From the NCBI RefSeq assembly GCF_039543385.1, contig NZ_BAABJQ010000051.1, positions 1 through 34,693 on the forward strand: DNA of 34,693 bases. Direction: 5' to 3'. Position 1 is the stretch's first letter. Each line of letters starts with the position of its first letter. Below are positions 7,242 to 14,913 of this stretch, in pieces. The stretch is from Rugosimonospora acidiphila (lineage in GTDB: Bacteria; Actinomycetota; Actinomycetes; Mycobacteriales; Micromonosporaceae). The position numbers and the translations under genes were made by a program. The notes below the pieces were generated by a model. That model ran no database searches. It saw only the letters and a program-made list of their open reading frames with translations, and had not been told where the DNA came from.

Positions 7242-8294
7242 ATGCGGTTTGCCACGAGTAGTTTCGTCCGTTGCCTGATCGCGGTGCCGGTCGCGGCCGC
7301 CCTGGTGGGGCTCGGCATGATCTTGCCGGGCGGCGGGCGCGTCGCGCACGGCGGAGCGCCGGCCGCCAGCCAGGCGACGCCGCCGCACGGCATCCTCGGC
7401 GACGCGCACACCCACGACCCGAGCCTGGCCCGCACCCGGACCGGCTGGTACGTCTTCTCCACCGGTGACCCGCAGGTCGCCGGGGGCGCCATCCAGATCC
7501 GGTACTCGCGAGACGGTCGCACCTGGTCGTCCGCCGGCACGGTGGGCACCGCCATCCCCTCCTGGGTCGGCCAGGCCGTCCCCGGGGTGAGCAACCTCTG
7601 GGCGCCGGACGTCTCGTACCACGACGGCCAGTGGTATCTCTACTATGCCGCGTCGACATTCGGCTCCAACCGCTCGGTCATCGGCCTGTTCACCAACCCG
7701 ACCCTCGACCCGCGCGACCCGCGATACGGCTGGGTCGACCAGGGACTGGTGACGGAGTCGAACGTCACCGACGACTACAACGCGATCGACCCCAGCCTCT
7801 TCGTCGACCACACCGGCGCGGCCTGGCTGACGCTCGGCTCGTACTGGAGCGGAGTCAAGCTCATCCCGGTCGAGCTGCCGTCCGGCAAGCCGGCCACCGC
7901 GCAGCCGCCGCGCGTCTCGCTGGTGGACCGGCACTTCGGGCCCAACGCGGTCGAGGCGCCGTACCTGGTGGAGCACGGCGGCTGGTACTACCTGCTCGTC
8001 TCGTTCGACTCCTGCTGCCAGGGGGCCAACAGCACGTACCGCGAGGTGATGGGCAGGTCGCGCACCGTCGGCGGCCCGTACCTGGACCGCGCCGGGGTCT
8101 CGATGCTCGCCGGTGGCGGCAGCGCGCTGCTCGACGGCGAGGGTGGCATGCGCGGCCCGGGCGGCGCGTCGGTAAGCGGCGACGTCCTCGCCTTTCACTA
8201 CTACGACGCCGCCCGTCAGGGCGACTTCCACCTCGGGCTGGCGCGGCTGGACTATCGCGACGGTTGGCCGACCATCGTCGAGCTGCGCATCTGA
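7242..8294 (+). CDS. Secreted glycoside hydrolase family 43, arabinan endo-1,5-alpha-L-arabinosidase-like
   Basis: A 350-residue five-bladed beta-propeller glycosidase with an N-terminal signal peptide (residues 1 to about 35). The three GH43 acids are visible: catalytic base Asp in HTHDPSLA, pKa modulator Asp in NAIDPSLF, and proton donor Glu in NAVEAPYLV. SNLWAPDVSYHDGQWYLYY and FDSCCQGANSTYREVMGRS are typical of endo-arabinanases, which cleave alpha-1,5-arabinan of plant pectin outside the cell. The GPGH segment that supplies a metal-binding His in arabinanases is GPGG here. The ATG at 7242 follows GAGGGGGAG, a strong site; the open frame upstream is not coding. The gene stands alone, without transporter or regulator neighbours, and ends in a hairpin at 8306-8330. 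Confidence 0.88.
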   Translation: MRFATSSFVRCLIAVPVAAALVGLGMILPGGGRVAHGGAPAASQATPPHGILGDAHTHDPSLARTRTGWYVFSTGDPQVAGGAIQIRYSRDGRTWSSAGTVGTAIPSWVGQAVPGVSNLWAPDVSYHDGQWYLYYAASTFGSNRSVIGLFTNPTLDPRDPRYGWVDQGLVTESNVTDDYNAIDPSLFVDHTGAAWLTLGSYWSGVKLIPVELPSGKPATAQPPRVSLVDRHFGPNAVEAPYLVEHGGWYYLLVSFDSCCQGANSTYREVMGRSRTVGGPYLDRAGVSMLAGGGSALLDGEGGMRGPGGASVSGDVLAFHYYDAARQGDFHLGLARLDYRDGWPTIVELRI

Positions 8295-8305
8295 GAGATC
8301 CGGAC

Positions 8306-8330
8306 GGGCCGGCGCGCGGGTTGCCGGCCC
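8306..8330 (+). terminator. Hairpin after GH43 gene
   Basis: Perfect 8-bp arms GGGCCGGC (8306-8313) and GCCGGCCC (8323-8330) around a nine-base loop, eleven bases after the GH43 stop. There is no T-tract, as is common for terminators in high-GC actinomycetes. Confidence 0.5.
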
Positions 8331-8403
8331 GGGATGACCGGTAAGGATCACGGGGACCGGGTGCCGCGGTCCGCCGGCAACCCCGCTTGATAGCGTCACT
8401 GCC

Positions 8404-9297
8404 ATGCGCGTCGGTATCGTGATCTTGGCCGATCAGAGGTGGTCGCAGTCGGCACGCCGGTGGCGCGCCGCCGAGGAGTACGGCTTCGACCACGCCTGGA
8501 CCTACGACCATCTCGGCTGGCGCAACCTCGTTGACGGGCCGTGGTTCGACGCCGTACCGACGCTGACCGCCGCCGCGATGGTGACCTCCCGGATCCGGCT
8601 GGGCACGCTGGTCGCCTCGGCCAACTTCCGCCACCCGGTGCACTTCGCCCGCGAGGTGACCTCGCTGGACGACATCAGCCAGGGTCGGCTCGTCCTCGGC
8701 ATGGGCGCGGGCGGCGCCGGCTTCGACGAGGCCGTGCTGGGCGCGGCGCCGATGACACCCCGGGCCAGGGTCGACCGGTTCACGGAATTCGTCGAACTGC
8801 TCGACCTGCTGCTGACCGGCGACCGGGTGACCTGGCGCGGCGATTACTACGCGGCGGTCGACGCGCGCAGCACGCCGGGCTGCGTCCAGTCTCCGCGAGT
8901 GCCGTTCATCATGGCCGCGGACGGGCCCCGGTCCATGCGCCTGGCCGCCCGCTACGGGGCGGGCTGGGTGACCACGGGCGGCGGCTCCCCGACCGCGGGC
9001 GGGCAGCTCGAGGACTGGTGGCGCGGGGTCGGCGAGCGGGCGCGGCGGTTCGAGGACACGATGACGGCCGCCGGCGGGGATCCGGCCTCGGTGGACCGCT
9101 ACCTGTCGCTGGACTCCGCACCGGTGTTCTCGCTGTCCAGCGTGGAGTTCTTCACCGAGGCGGTGGGCCGGGCGGCCGAGTTGGGCTTCACCGACGTGAT
9201 CACGCACTGGCCACGGCCGGAGGGCTGGTACGCCGGCGAGGAGTCGGTCCTGGACACGGTGGCCACCGAGGTGCTGCCCGGCCTTCAGCGGGCCTGA
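8404..9297 (+). CDS. LLM-class (luciferase-like) F420/FMN-dependent oxidoreductase
   Basis: A 297-residue TIM-barrel flavin enzyme of the bacterial luciferase superfamily. Supporting segments: N-terminal MRVGIVILADQRW, AEEYGFDHAWTYDHLGWR, RIRLGTLVASANFRHPVHFAREVTSLDDISQGRLVLGMGAGG, and the later PFIMAADGPRSMRLAARYGAGW, which is the phosphate-binding part of the cofactor site. The DDISQGRL..GMGAGG block is characteristic of actinobacterial F420-dependent members, so F420H2 is the likely cofactor, although FMN cannot be excluded. Substrate unknown. ATG 8404 is used; no strong ribosome site is obvious. The neighbouring genes do not indicate a pathway. Confidence 0.85.
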   Translation: MRVGIVILADQRWSQSARRWRAAEEYGFDHAWTYDHLGWRNLVDGPWFDAVPTLTAAAMVTSRIRLGTLVASANFRHPVHFAREVTSLDDISQGRLVLGMGAGGAGFDEAVLGAAPMTPRARVDRFTEFVELLDLLLTGDRVTWRGDYYAAVDARSTPGCVQSPRVPFIMAADGPRSMRLAARYGAGWVTTGGGSPTAGGQLEDWWRGVGERARRFEDTMTAAGGDPASVDRYLSLDSAPVFSLSSVEFFTEAVGRAAELGFTDVITHWPRPEGWYAGEESVLDTVATEVLPGLQRA

Positions 9298-9357
9298 CGG
9301 CGGCCGGTTACCCGGGGGCGGCCGGTTACGGAGGGCGGCGCCGGGTACAGCCGGGGC

Positions 9358-9507
9358 ATGCTTGGCTGTCTCATCCTGCTGGCGGTGCTCTTCGTGGGCA
9401 TCGCCGTGCTGGGCCTGGCCATCAAGGGCCTGTTCTGGCTGTTCGTCGTCGGGGTCATCCTGTTCCTCGTCACCGGTGTCGTCAGCTGGCTGCGACGCCG
9501 GCTGTGA
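9358..9507 (+). CDS. Small integral membrane protein, 49 residues
   Basis: ATG at 9358 to TGA at 9507 encodes 49 residues made almost entirely of two hydrophobic helices (LILLAVLFVGIAVLGLAI, then LFWLFVVGVILFLVTGVV) separated by a Lys-Gly turn, ending in WLRRRL. The basic end suggests a cytoplasmic C-terminus and a two-helix hairpin. GC-rich third positions support real coding. GGAGGGCGG lies about 20 bases upstream, too far to be ideal. Two direct copies of GGCGGCCGGTTAC flank the region before the start (about 9299-9330). Function unknown; such peptides are common in actinomycetes. Confidence 0.65.
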   Translation: MLGCLILLAVLFVGIAVLGLAIKGLFWLFVVGVILFLVTGVVSWLRRRL

Positions 9508-9611
9508 CCCGGGCCGCCGAGCCGGCGCGGTAAGGGACCGCGACCGCGCCGGCCAGAATCGCACCAGGGGGCCCGAGACCGGTCATCGAAGACGGAACGG
9601 AACGCCCAGGA

Positions 9612-9733
9612 CGAAACAGCGACCCGGACGACCAGCGACTCGGACGAAACGGCGGCCGGATAAACGGCGACGGCGGCCGTGCGGACTTGGCAACGCGATC
9701 GAAACGGCGACTGCCATCGATGGAAACGCGATC
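9612..9733. repeat. Interspersed CGAAACGGCGA-like motif, about five copies
   Basis: The otherwise gene-free stretch 9508-9786 repeats a short degenerate motif: CGAAACAGCGA (9612), CGAAACGGCGG (9645), TAAACGGCGA (9661), CGAAACGGCGA (9700) and GGAAACGCGAT (9722). Spacing is irregular. It could be a regulator-binding cluster for the oxidase gene at 9787, or decayed sequence. No gene is seen here. Confidence 0.45.
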
Positions 9734-9786
9734 CTCTCATGATCAATGGCGCGACGATCCCCGTCCGTCGCCGATCAGGAGGGTCG

Positions 9787-11391
9787 ATGAATCCCGTACC
9801 GACGCAGGTCAGCCGGCGCAGTTTCCTGCGCTCCGTGGGAGTCTCCGGCGGAGCCGGTGCGCTGTTCGCCACCATGGGGGCGCTCGGCCTCGCGCCGACC
9901 GCCGCCCAGGCGACACCCGCGTACCGGGCTCCCCGCCCGTCGGACTTCACGCTGACCGGCCGCTCGGCTCGCAAGGTGGTCATCCTCGGCGGTGGAATCG
10001 CGGGCCTGACCACCGCGTACGAGCTGGGCAAGGCCGGTTACGACTGCACGATCCTGGAGGCGCGCGACCGCACCGGCGGACGCAACTTCACCGTGCGGGG
10101 CGGCACCGAGCAGACCGATCTGGACGGCAACACCCAGCGAGCCAGGTTCTCCAACGGCACCTACCTCAACGCCGGGCCGGCCCGCATCGCGCAGTGGATG
10201 GTGACCCTCGACTACTGCCGCGAACTGGGCGTGCCGGTCGAGGTGTTCACCAACCAGAATGCCAGCGCGTTCATCTACAACGAACAGTCCGGCATGACGC
10301 CCGGCAACGCCGTGCGGTACCGCACCGCCAAGGCGGACGTCTACGGGTACGTCTCGGAGCTTTTGGCCAAGGCCACCGACCAGGGCGCCCTGGACACCGC
10401 GTTGAGCGCGGACGACAAGAGCCGCCTGCTGTCGTTCCTGGCCAGCTTCGGCGCCATCGGCAACAAGGCCTCGGGCTACGCGTACACCGGCACCGAGCAC
10501 CGCGGTTTCACCTCGGATCCGGGAGCGGGCAACGACGCCGGCACCATCCTCGGCTCCGTCCCGTCCCTGTCCGACGTGTTCTCCAGCAACGTCGGTAAGT
10601 ACTTCTCCTTCGAGTTCGGCTACGACCAGGCCATGCTGATGTTCCAGCCGGTCGGCGGGATGGACCAGATCCCGCAGGCGCTGACCAGGGCGATCGGGGC
10701 GCACCGGATCGAACTGGGCGCGGCGGTCACCGGGGTGACCGATGGCCCGAACGGTGTCCAGGTCACCTACACCCAGCGGGGCAAGGTTCGCAGGATCAGC
10801 GCGGACTACTGCGTGGCGGCCATGCCGCCGCACCTGATGGCCCGCGTCCCGCACAACCTGGGTGCGGACGTGACCGCGGCGCTGGGCAGCTTCCCCGTCA
10901 CCCCGGTAGGGAAGATCGGCCTGGAGTACCGCAGCCGCTGGTGGGAGACGGACTACAAGATCTTCGGCGGGATCACCGAGACCGACATGGACCTGCAGCA
11001 CATCTGGTACCCGTCCTACGGCCACCTCGGCGAGCGCGGGCTCATCGTCGGGTACTACAACACGGGCAGCGCGGCCAATGTCTACAGTGCACTGTCGCCG
11101 GCCGATCGCGAGGCGCGCGCGGTCGCCCAGGGCGTGAAGATCCATGGCGACAAGTACCGGACGGAGCTCGCCACCTCCTTCTCGATCGCCTGGCACCGCA
11201 CTCCGTACCTGGAGGGCGGCTGGACCTCGCCGCCGTATACCAGCCCGGGGTACCAACTGCTGCTCCGGCCGTCCGGCCGGGTCTACTTCGCCGGTGACTG
11301 GCTGTCCCACGCGGTGGCCTGGCAACACGGCGCCTTCGTGTCGGCCCGGGCCACGGTCACCGCCCTGCACCAGCGGGTGATGGCCGGGTAG
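9787..11391 (+). CDS. Tat-exported flavin monoamine oxidase / L-amino acid oxidase-like protein
   Basis: A 534-residue FAD enzyme that probably oxidises an amine or L-amino acid, with oxygen giving peroxide and ammonia. The N-terminus has a twin-arginine signal (SRRSFLRSVGVSGGAGALF) ending near PTAAQA. The FAD Rossmann segment is VVILGGGIAGLTTAYELGKAGYDCTILEARDRTGGR, the family's GG-doublet region. The C-terminal FAD site is RVYFAGDWLSHAVAWQHGAFVSA, with WTSPPYTSPGYQ before it as in bacterial L-amino acid oxidases. ATG 9787 has a strong AGGAGGG site six bases before; the open frame extends upstream but lacks coding character. It ends seven bases from the convergent zinc-finger gene. Export by Tat implies cofactor insertion before secretion and an extracellular role, for example amino-acid scavenging or peroxide production. 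Confidence 0.85.
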   Translation: MNPVPTQVSRRSFLRSVGVSGGAGALFATMGALGLAPTAAQATPAYRAPRPSDFTLTGRSARKVVILGGGIAGLTTAYELGKAGYDCTILEARDRTGGRNFTVRGGTEQTDLDGNTQRARFSNGTYLNAGPARIAQWMVTLDYCRELGVPVEVFTNQNASAFIYNEQSGMTPGNAVRYRTAKADVYGYVSELLAKATDQGALDTALSADDKSRLLSFLASFGAIGNKASGYAYTGTEHRGFTSDPGAGNDAGTILGSVPSLSDVFSSNVGKYFSFEFGYDQAMLMFQPVGGMDQIPQALTRAIGAHRIELGAAVTGVTDGPNGVQVTYTQRGKVRRISADYCVAAMPPHLMARVPHNLGADVTAALGSFPVTPVGKIGLEYRSRWWETDYKIFGGITETDMDLQHIWYPSYGHLGERGLIVGYYNTGSAANVYSALSPADREARAVAQGVKIHGDKYRTELATSFSIAWHRTPYLEGGWTSPPYTSPGYQLLLRPSGRVYFAGDWLSHAVAWQHGAFVSARATVTALHQRVMAG

Positions 11392-11398
11392 GCGGGGT

Positions 11399-11656
11399 TC
11401 AGCCGAGCGCCTCGTCGACGAAGCACCACCGCCACGACTCGCCCCGCTCGAAGGAGCGCATCACCGGGTGGGTCGTGGCGGTGTAGTGCGCCGTCGCGTG
11501 GCGCCTCGGCGACGAGTCGCAGCAGCCCACGTACCCGCAGCTCAGGCAGAGCCGCAGGTGTACCCAGTCGGTGCGTCCCTCCTCGCGGCAGCCCATGCAC
11601 TCCTCGCCCGGGGACGTCTCCGGCTCCGCCGCCACGCTCAGGTGTTCGCAGCTCAC
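11399..11656 (-). CDS. UBP-type zinc finger protein
   Basis: An 85-residue protein consisting of one ZnF-UBP domain, the fold that binds free ubiquitin C-termini in eukaryotic deubiquitinases. All the expected ligands are there: C3 and H5, C20xxC23, C37xxC40, C45/C46, H53, H57 and H63. Bacterial copies are common in actinomycetes but have no established partner. The GTG start at 11656 overlaps the antiporter stop by four bases (GTGA), so translation is probably coupled and the protein is made in step with the antiporter. It is the last gene of the minus-strand cluster 16572-11399. Confidence 0.88.
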   Translation of the reverse strand: MSCEHLSVAAEPETSPGEECMGCREEGRTDWVHLRLCLSCGYVGCCDSSPRRHATAHYTATTHPVMRSFERGESWRWCFVDEALG

Positions 11657-13233
11657 TTCCTGCCCCTCATCAACGACTCCTCCAGGTCCAGGTCGCGCTG
11701 CACGTCACGCAGCACCTCCTCGGGAATCCTGCCCTCATCGCGGGCGAGCCGGAAGACGTCCCGTTCCGCCTCGAGCATGGCCGCGCGCAGCCGGCTGTAC
11801 GCCTCGGTCGGGGTCTCCCGCCGCCGCCCGCCCAGCCGCTCCCACGCGATGTTCGCCCTCAGGTCGATCTTGCCGCGTAGCCGTTCGACGACGTCGGCCG
11901 GCAACTCGTCCTCCTGCCCGACGATCTCCTTCTCCAGCCGCTCGCGGGCGGCCCGGCTGGCGGCCTGCTGCACGGCCGCCTCGGCCAGCAGGTCGTCCTT
12001 GGGATCGTCGGGCTCGATCCTCAGCCACCGGGCCACGGCGGGCAGCGTCATGCCCTGCATCAACAGGGTGACCACGATCGTGGCGAAGGCCAGGAACACG
12101 AACAGGTCCCGCGGGTACCGGGCGCCGTGCGCCAGCGTCGCCGGCAGCGCGAGGGCGGTGGCCAGGGTGACCACGCCGCGCATGCCGGCCCAGGCCAGCA
12201 GGGTCGGTACCCGCGGATGCGGCGCCGCGTCCCGGGCCCGTACCCGCGGCAACAGTTGGGTCAGGTACGTCGCCGGATACATCCACACGAAGCGGGCCAG
12301 GATCAGCGTGACCAGCACGACCACGGTGGCCAGCGCGACGGTACCCACCGGCGTACGCAACTGGTCGAGGGTCTGCCGCATCTGCAGCCCGACCAGCACG
12401 AACACCACGCCCTCCAGCAGGAAGCTGACCATCCGCCAGAACGCCTCCATCTGCAACCGGGAGGCGGCGGACATCAGGATCGGGTACCGGTGCCCGAGCG
12501 ACAGGCCGGTGATGACGACCGCCACGACACCCGAGGCGTGGATCGACACCCCGGCGGCGTACACCACGAACGGCACGATCAGAGAGACCGCGTTGTCCAG
12601 CAACGGCTGCGTGATGCGCCGGTGCAGCGCGCCGAACACCACGGCGCCGACGGCCCCGACCGCCACCCCGCCGACGGTGGCGAGGGCGGCGTTGAGTCCG
12701 ATGTCGCCGGCGCTGACCGCGCGCCCGGTAGCGGCGGACACCGCCACCCCGAAGATGACCAGCGCGGTCGCGTCATTGATCAGGCTCTCCCCCTCCAGGA
12801 TCGCCACCTGGCGCCGGGGCAGGCCGACCCGTCGGGCGATGGCGCTGGCCGAGACCGCGTCCGGCGGGGCGACCACCGCTCCCAGCGCCACCGCGGCCGC
12901 CAGCGGCACGGCCGGCAGGACCAGGTGCAGCGCGTACCCGACGCTCAGCGCGGTGAACACGACCAGGCCGACGGCCAGCAGCAGGATCGGCCGCAGGTTG
13001 ACCCGGAACGCCTGCACCGACGTGTTGACCGCGGCGACGTACAGCAGCGGCGGAAGGATCCAGGTGAGCACGATCTCCGGGTCGAGATCGATGTGCGGCA
13101 CCCCGGGGATGAGCGACAGCACGATGCCGGCGACCAGCAGCAGGATCGGCGCGAGCACGCCGAAGCGGCGGGCCAGGGCGGAGACCGCCACCACGACGGT
13201 GACCAGCGCGACGACGGTCAGCAGGGCGGTCAC
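11653..13233 (-). CDS. Na+/H+ antiporter, CPA1 (NhaP-like) family
   Basis: About 526 residues with roughly twelve membrane helices followed by a cytoplasmic tail of about 140 residues. CPA1 motifs are clear: VAPPDAVSASAIARR, LEGESLINDATALV (the core exchanger helix with paired acidic/Asn residues), and WAGMRGVVTLATALALP. It exchanges Na+ (or K+) for H+ across the plasma membrane. The tail includes a helical PADVVERLRGKIDLRANIAWERLGG segment that may be regulatory. The open frame goes up to a TTG at 13263 and a GTG at 13257; I prefer GTG 13233 because family members begin near TALLTVVALV. A 223-base gap holding 15-bp repeats separates it from the kinase gene. The zinc-finger gene is overlapped by four bases, linking the two. 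Confidence 0.87.
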   Translation of the reverse strand: MTALLTVVALVTVVVAVSALARRFGVLAPILLLVAGIVLSLIPGVPHIDLDPEIVLTWILPPLLYVAAVNTSVQAFRVNLRPILLLAVGLVVFTALSVGYALHLVLPAVPLAAAVALGAVVAPPDAVSASAIARRVGLPRRQVAILEGESLINDATALVIFGVAVSAATGRAVSAGDIGLNAALATVGGVAVGAVGAVVFGALHRRITQPLLDNAVSLIVPFVVYAAGVSIHASGVVAVVITGLSLGHRYPILMSAASRLQMEAFWRMVSFLLEGVVFVLVGLQMRQTLDQLRTPVGTVALATVVVLVTLILARFVWMYPATYLTQLLPRVRARDAAPHPRVPTLLAWAGMRGVVTLATALALPATLAHGARYPRDLFVFLAFATIVVTLLMQGMTLPAVARWLRIEPDDPKDDLLAEAAVQQAASRAARERLEKEIVGQEDELPADVVERLRGKIDLRANIAWERLGGRRRETPTEAYSRLRAAMLEAERDVFRLARDEGRIPEEVLRDVQRDLDLEESLMRGRK

Positions 13234-13377
13234 GTCGGCCCGCTCACGACTGCCCACGGGCAACGGCGCACGCGTGCCCCCCGCTGCCCGGCGACGATCC
13301 GCCCGGGTGGGCTGGTCGGCCCGCGGCCGAGGACGGCCGACGGGCGAACCCCGGCCGACCGAACCATCAGCAGACCC

Positions 13378-13452
13378 GCGACCGACGAGCCGGCAACTGG
13401 CGAACTGGCGACCGACGAGCCGGCGACCGACGAGCGGGCGACCGGCTCGGGC
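13378..13452. repeat. Five 15-bp tandem repeats between kinase and antiporter genes
   Basis: Consecutive 15-base units starting at 13378, 13393, 13408, 13423 and 13438 follow the pattern GCGACCGACGAGCCG; units 1, 3 and 4 are near identical, while 2 and 5 are diverged. The array begins five bases after the kinase stop (13457) in the transcription direction. It lies in an otherwise gene-free 223-base gap and could act as a spacer, processing site or protein-binding array. Confidence 0.8.
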
Positions 13453-13456
13453 CGGT

Positions 13457-14899
13457 TCACGACGCCACGGGCGCGTCGGGCGCGATAGGCAGGACCACCC
13501 GGAACCGGGTGTCGCCGGGGCGCGACTCGACGCGGATGTCGCCGTGGTGCCGGTTGACCACGATGCGATACGAGATGTCCAGCCCCAGCCCGGTGCCCTC
13601 GCCCACCGGCTTGGTGGTGTAGAACGGCTCGAAGATGCGGGGCCGCACCTCGGGCGGGATGCCGGAGCCGGTGTCGCCGATCTCGACGACGAGCCGGTCG
13701 CCGTCGCGCTCGGTACGCACCGTCAGCGTCCCCTCGGCGCCCATGGCGGCCAGCGCGTTGTCGAGCAGGTTGGTCCAGACCTGGTTGAGCTCGGCCGCGT
13801 AGGCCGGGATCTGTGGCAGGTCGTGGTCGTACTCCTTGACCAGCCGCACCCCGGCCCGGATCTTCCCGGCCAGCATGGTCAGCGTGGCGTCGAGCAGGTC
13901 ATGCACGTCAACCGTCTGGTACGGCGCCCGGTCCAGTTGGGAGTACTGCTTGGCCGCCGCCACCAGCCCGGAGATCCGGGTGACCGCGTCGTCGATCTCG
14001 CCCATCAGCAACTCGGTGTCGATCGTGTACGTCAGCCACCGCACCGCCGGGTCGAGGTTGTCGTCGCCGACCGCCATCGCCACCCGCTCCAGCCAGTCGA
14101 CGTCGATGTCGCCCGCCAGCAGCGTCGGGGCGAGGTCCCAGCCGCCCGCTACCCCGTGCTCGTCGAGCCAGTCGCCCAGCGCGTCCTCGGCGTCGGCGGT
14201 CGCCAGCGCCGACCGGGTCGCCGGGCCGACCGCGGCGGCCCGCTTCACCGCCGCGTCCTGGAACTCGACGAGGTCGTGCAGCCGGCTGCCGTCCAACCGC
14301 CCGTCGGCGATCATCGCGAGCTTGTGCCGCATCCCGGCCACCCGGTCGCGCAGCGACGAGGTGGCCCGCACCGCCGCCGCGGCGGGGTTGTTCAGCTCGT
14401 GGGTGAGCCCGGCCGACAGTGAGCCGAGGGCCAGCAGGCGCTCCCGCTCCCCCACCACGGTCTGCTGGTTGCGCAGGCCGAAGAACAGCCCCTCCAGCAG
14501 GTGCATGGCCATCGGGAACCACTCGCGCACCGCGTAGGCGAGCGTCTCGGCCGGCAGCTCGTACACCTTGACGTCGGTGACCGCGTGCATGCTGTTCAGG
14601 TACAGCTGCTTGACGCTGGTCATGAACGCCTGGGTGGCGCCGCCGTACACGCCGCGCTGCTCGGTGCGGTTGACCTCGAGGTCGTCGCCGTGGACCCGCC
14701 GGCTCAGCGAGATGGTGCCGCTGAGCAGCACGAAGAAGCACGTCGCGGGGTCGCCCTCGGTGTAGACCGGTGCGCCGGCCGCCCGGTGCACCACCCGCCC
14801 CTTGCCGGCCAGCACGTCGAGCTGTTCGGCGTCCAGCCGCTCGAACAGGAACAGGGTGCGCAACTCGTCCGGGGTCAGCCGGTCGCCATCCTGCGGCAT
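13457..14899 (-). CDS. Soluble histidine kinase with N-terminal cyclic-nucleotide-binding domain
   Basis: 480 residues, no membrane helices. Residues about 14-125 form a Crp-type cNMP-binding domain (LFLFERLDAEQLDVLAGKG, GAPVYTEGDPATCFFVLLSG). The dimerisation/phosphoacceptor helix has SLSAGLTHELNNPAAAA with His167. The ATPase has an N box (NQVWTNLLDNALAAMG), G1 (DTGSGIP), an F box (FEPFYTTK) and G2 (GEGTGLGLDIS). It probably senses a nucleotide or redox cue in the cytoplasm and phosphorylates the receiver of the neighbouring fusion. ATG 14899 is preceded by GGGGAGTGGGCGAG. It begins 14 bases after the stop of the receiver-reductase gene, so the pair is almost certainly one operon. The ligand-binding phosphate cassette is not canonical enough to claim cAMP. 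Confidence 0.88.
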   Translation of the reverse strand: MPQDGDRLTPDELRTLFLFERLDAEQLDVLAGKGRVVHRAAGAPVYTEGDPATCFFVLLSGTISLSRRVHGDDLEVNRTEQRGVYGGATQAFMTSVKQLYLNSMHAVTDVKVYELPAETLAYAVREWFPMAMHLLEGLFFGLRNQQTVVGERERLLALGSLSAGLTHELNNPAAAAVRATSSLRDRVAGMRHKLAMIADGRLDGSRLHDLVEFQDAAVKRAAAVGPATRSALATADAEDALGDWLDEHGVAGGWDLAPTLLAGDIDVDWLERVAMAVGDDNLDPAVRWLTYTIDTELLMGEIDDAVTRISGLVAAAKQYSQLDRAPYQTVDVHDLLDATLTMLAGKIRAGVRLVKEYDHDLPQIPAYAAELNQVWTNLLDNALAAMGAEGTLTVRTERDGDRLVVEIGDTGSGIPPEVRPRIFEPFYTTKPVGEGTGLGLDISYRIVVNRHHGDIRVESRPGDTRFRVVLPIAPDAPVAS

Positions 14900-14913
14900 C
14901 TCGCCCACTCCCC

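Noticed and set aside
11468..14422. 984-codon plus-strand frame opposite the antiporter and kinase
   Set aside because: Low-complexity Ser/Arg/Thr composition; the minus-strand genes carry conserved motifs throughout.
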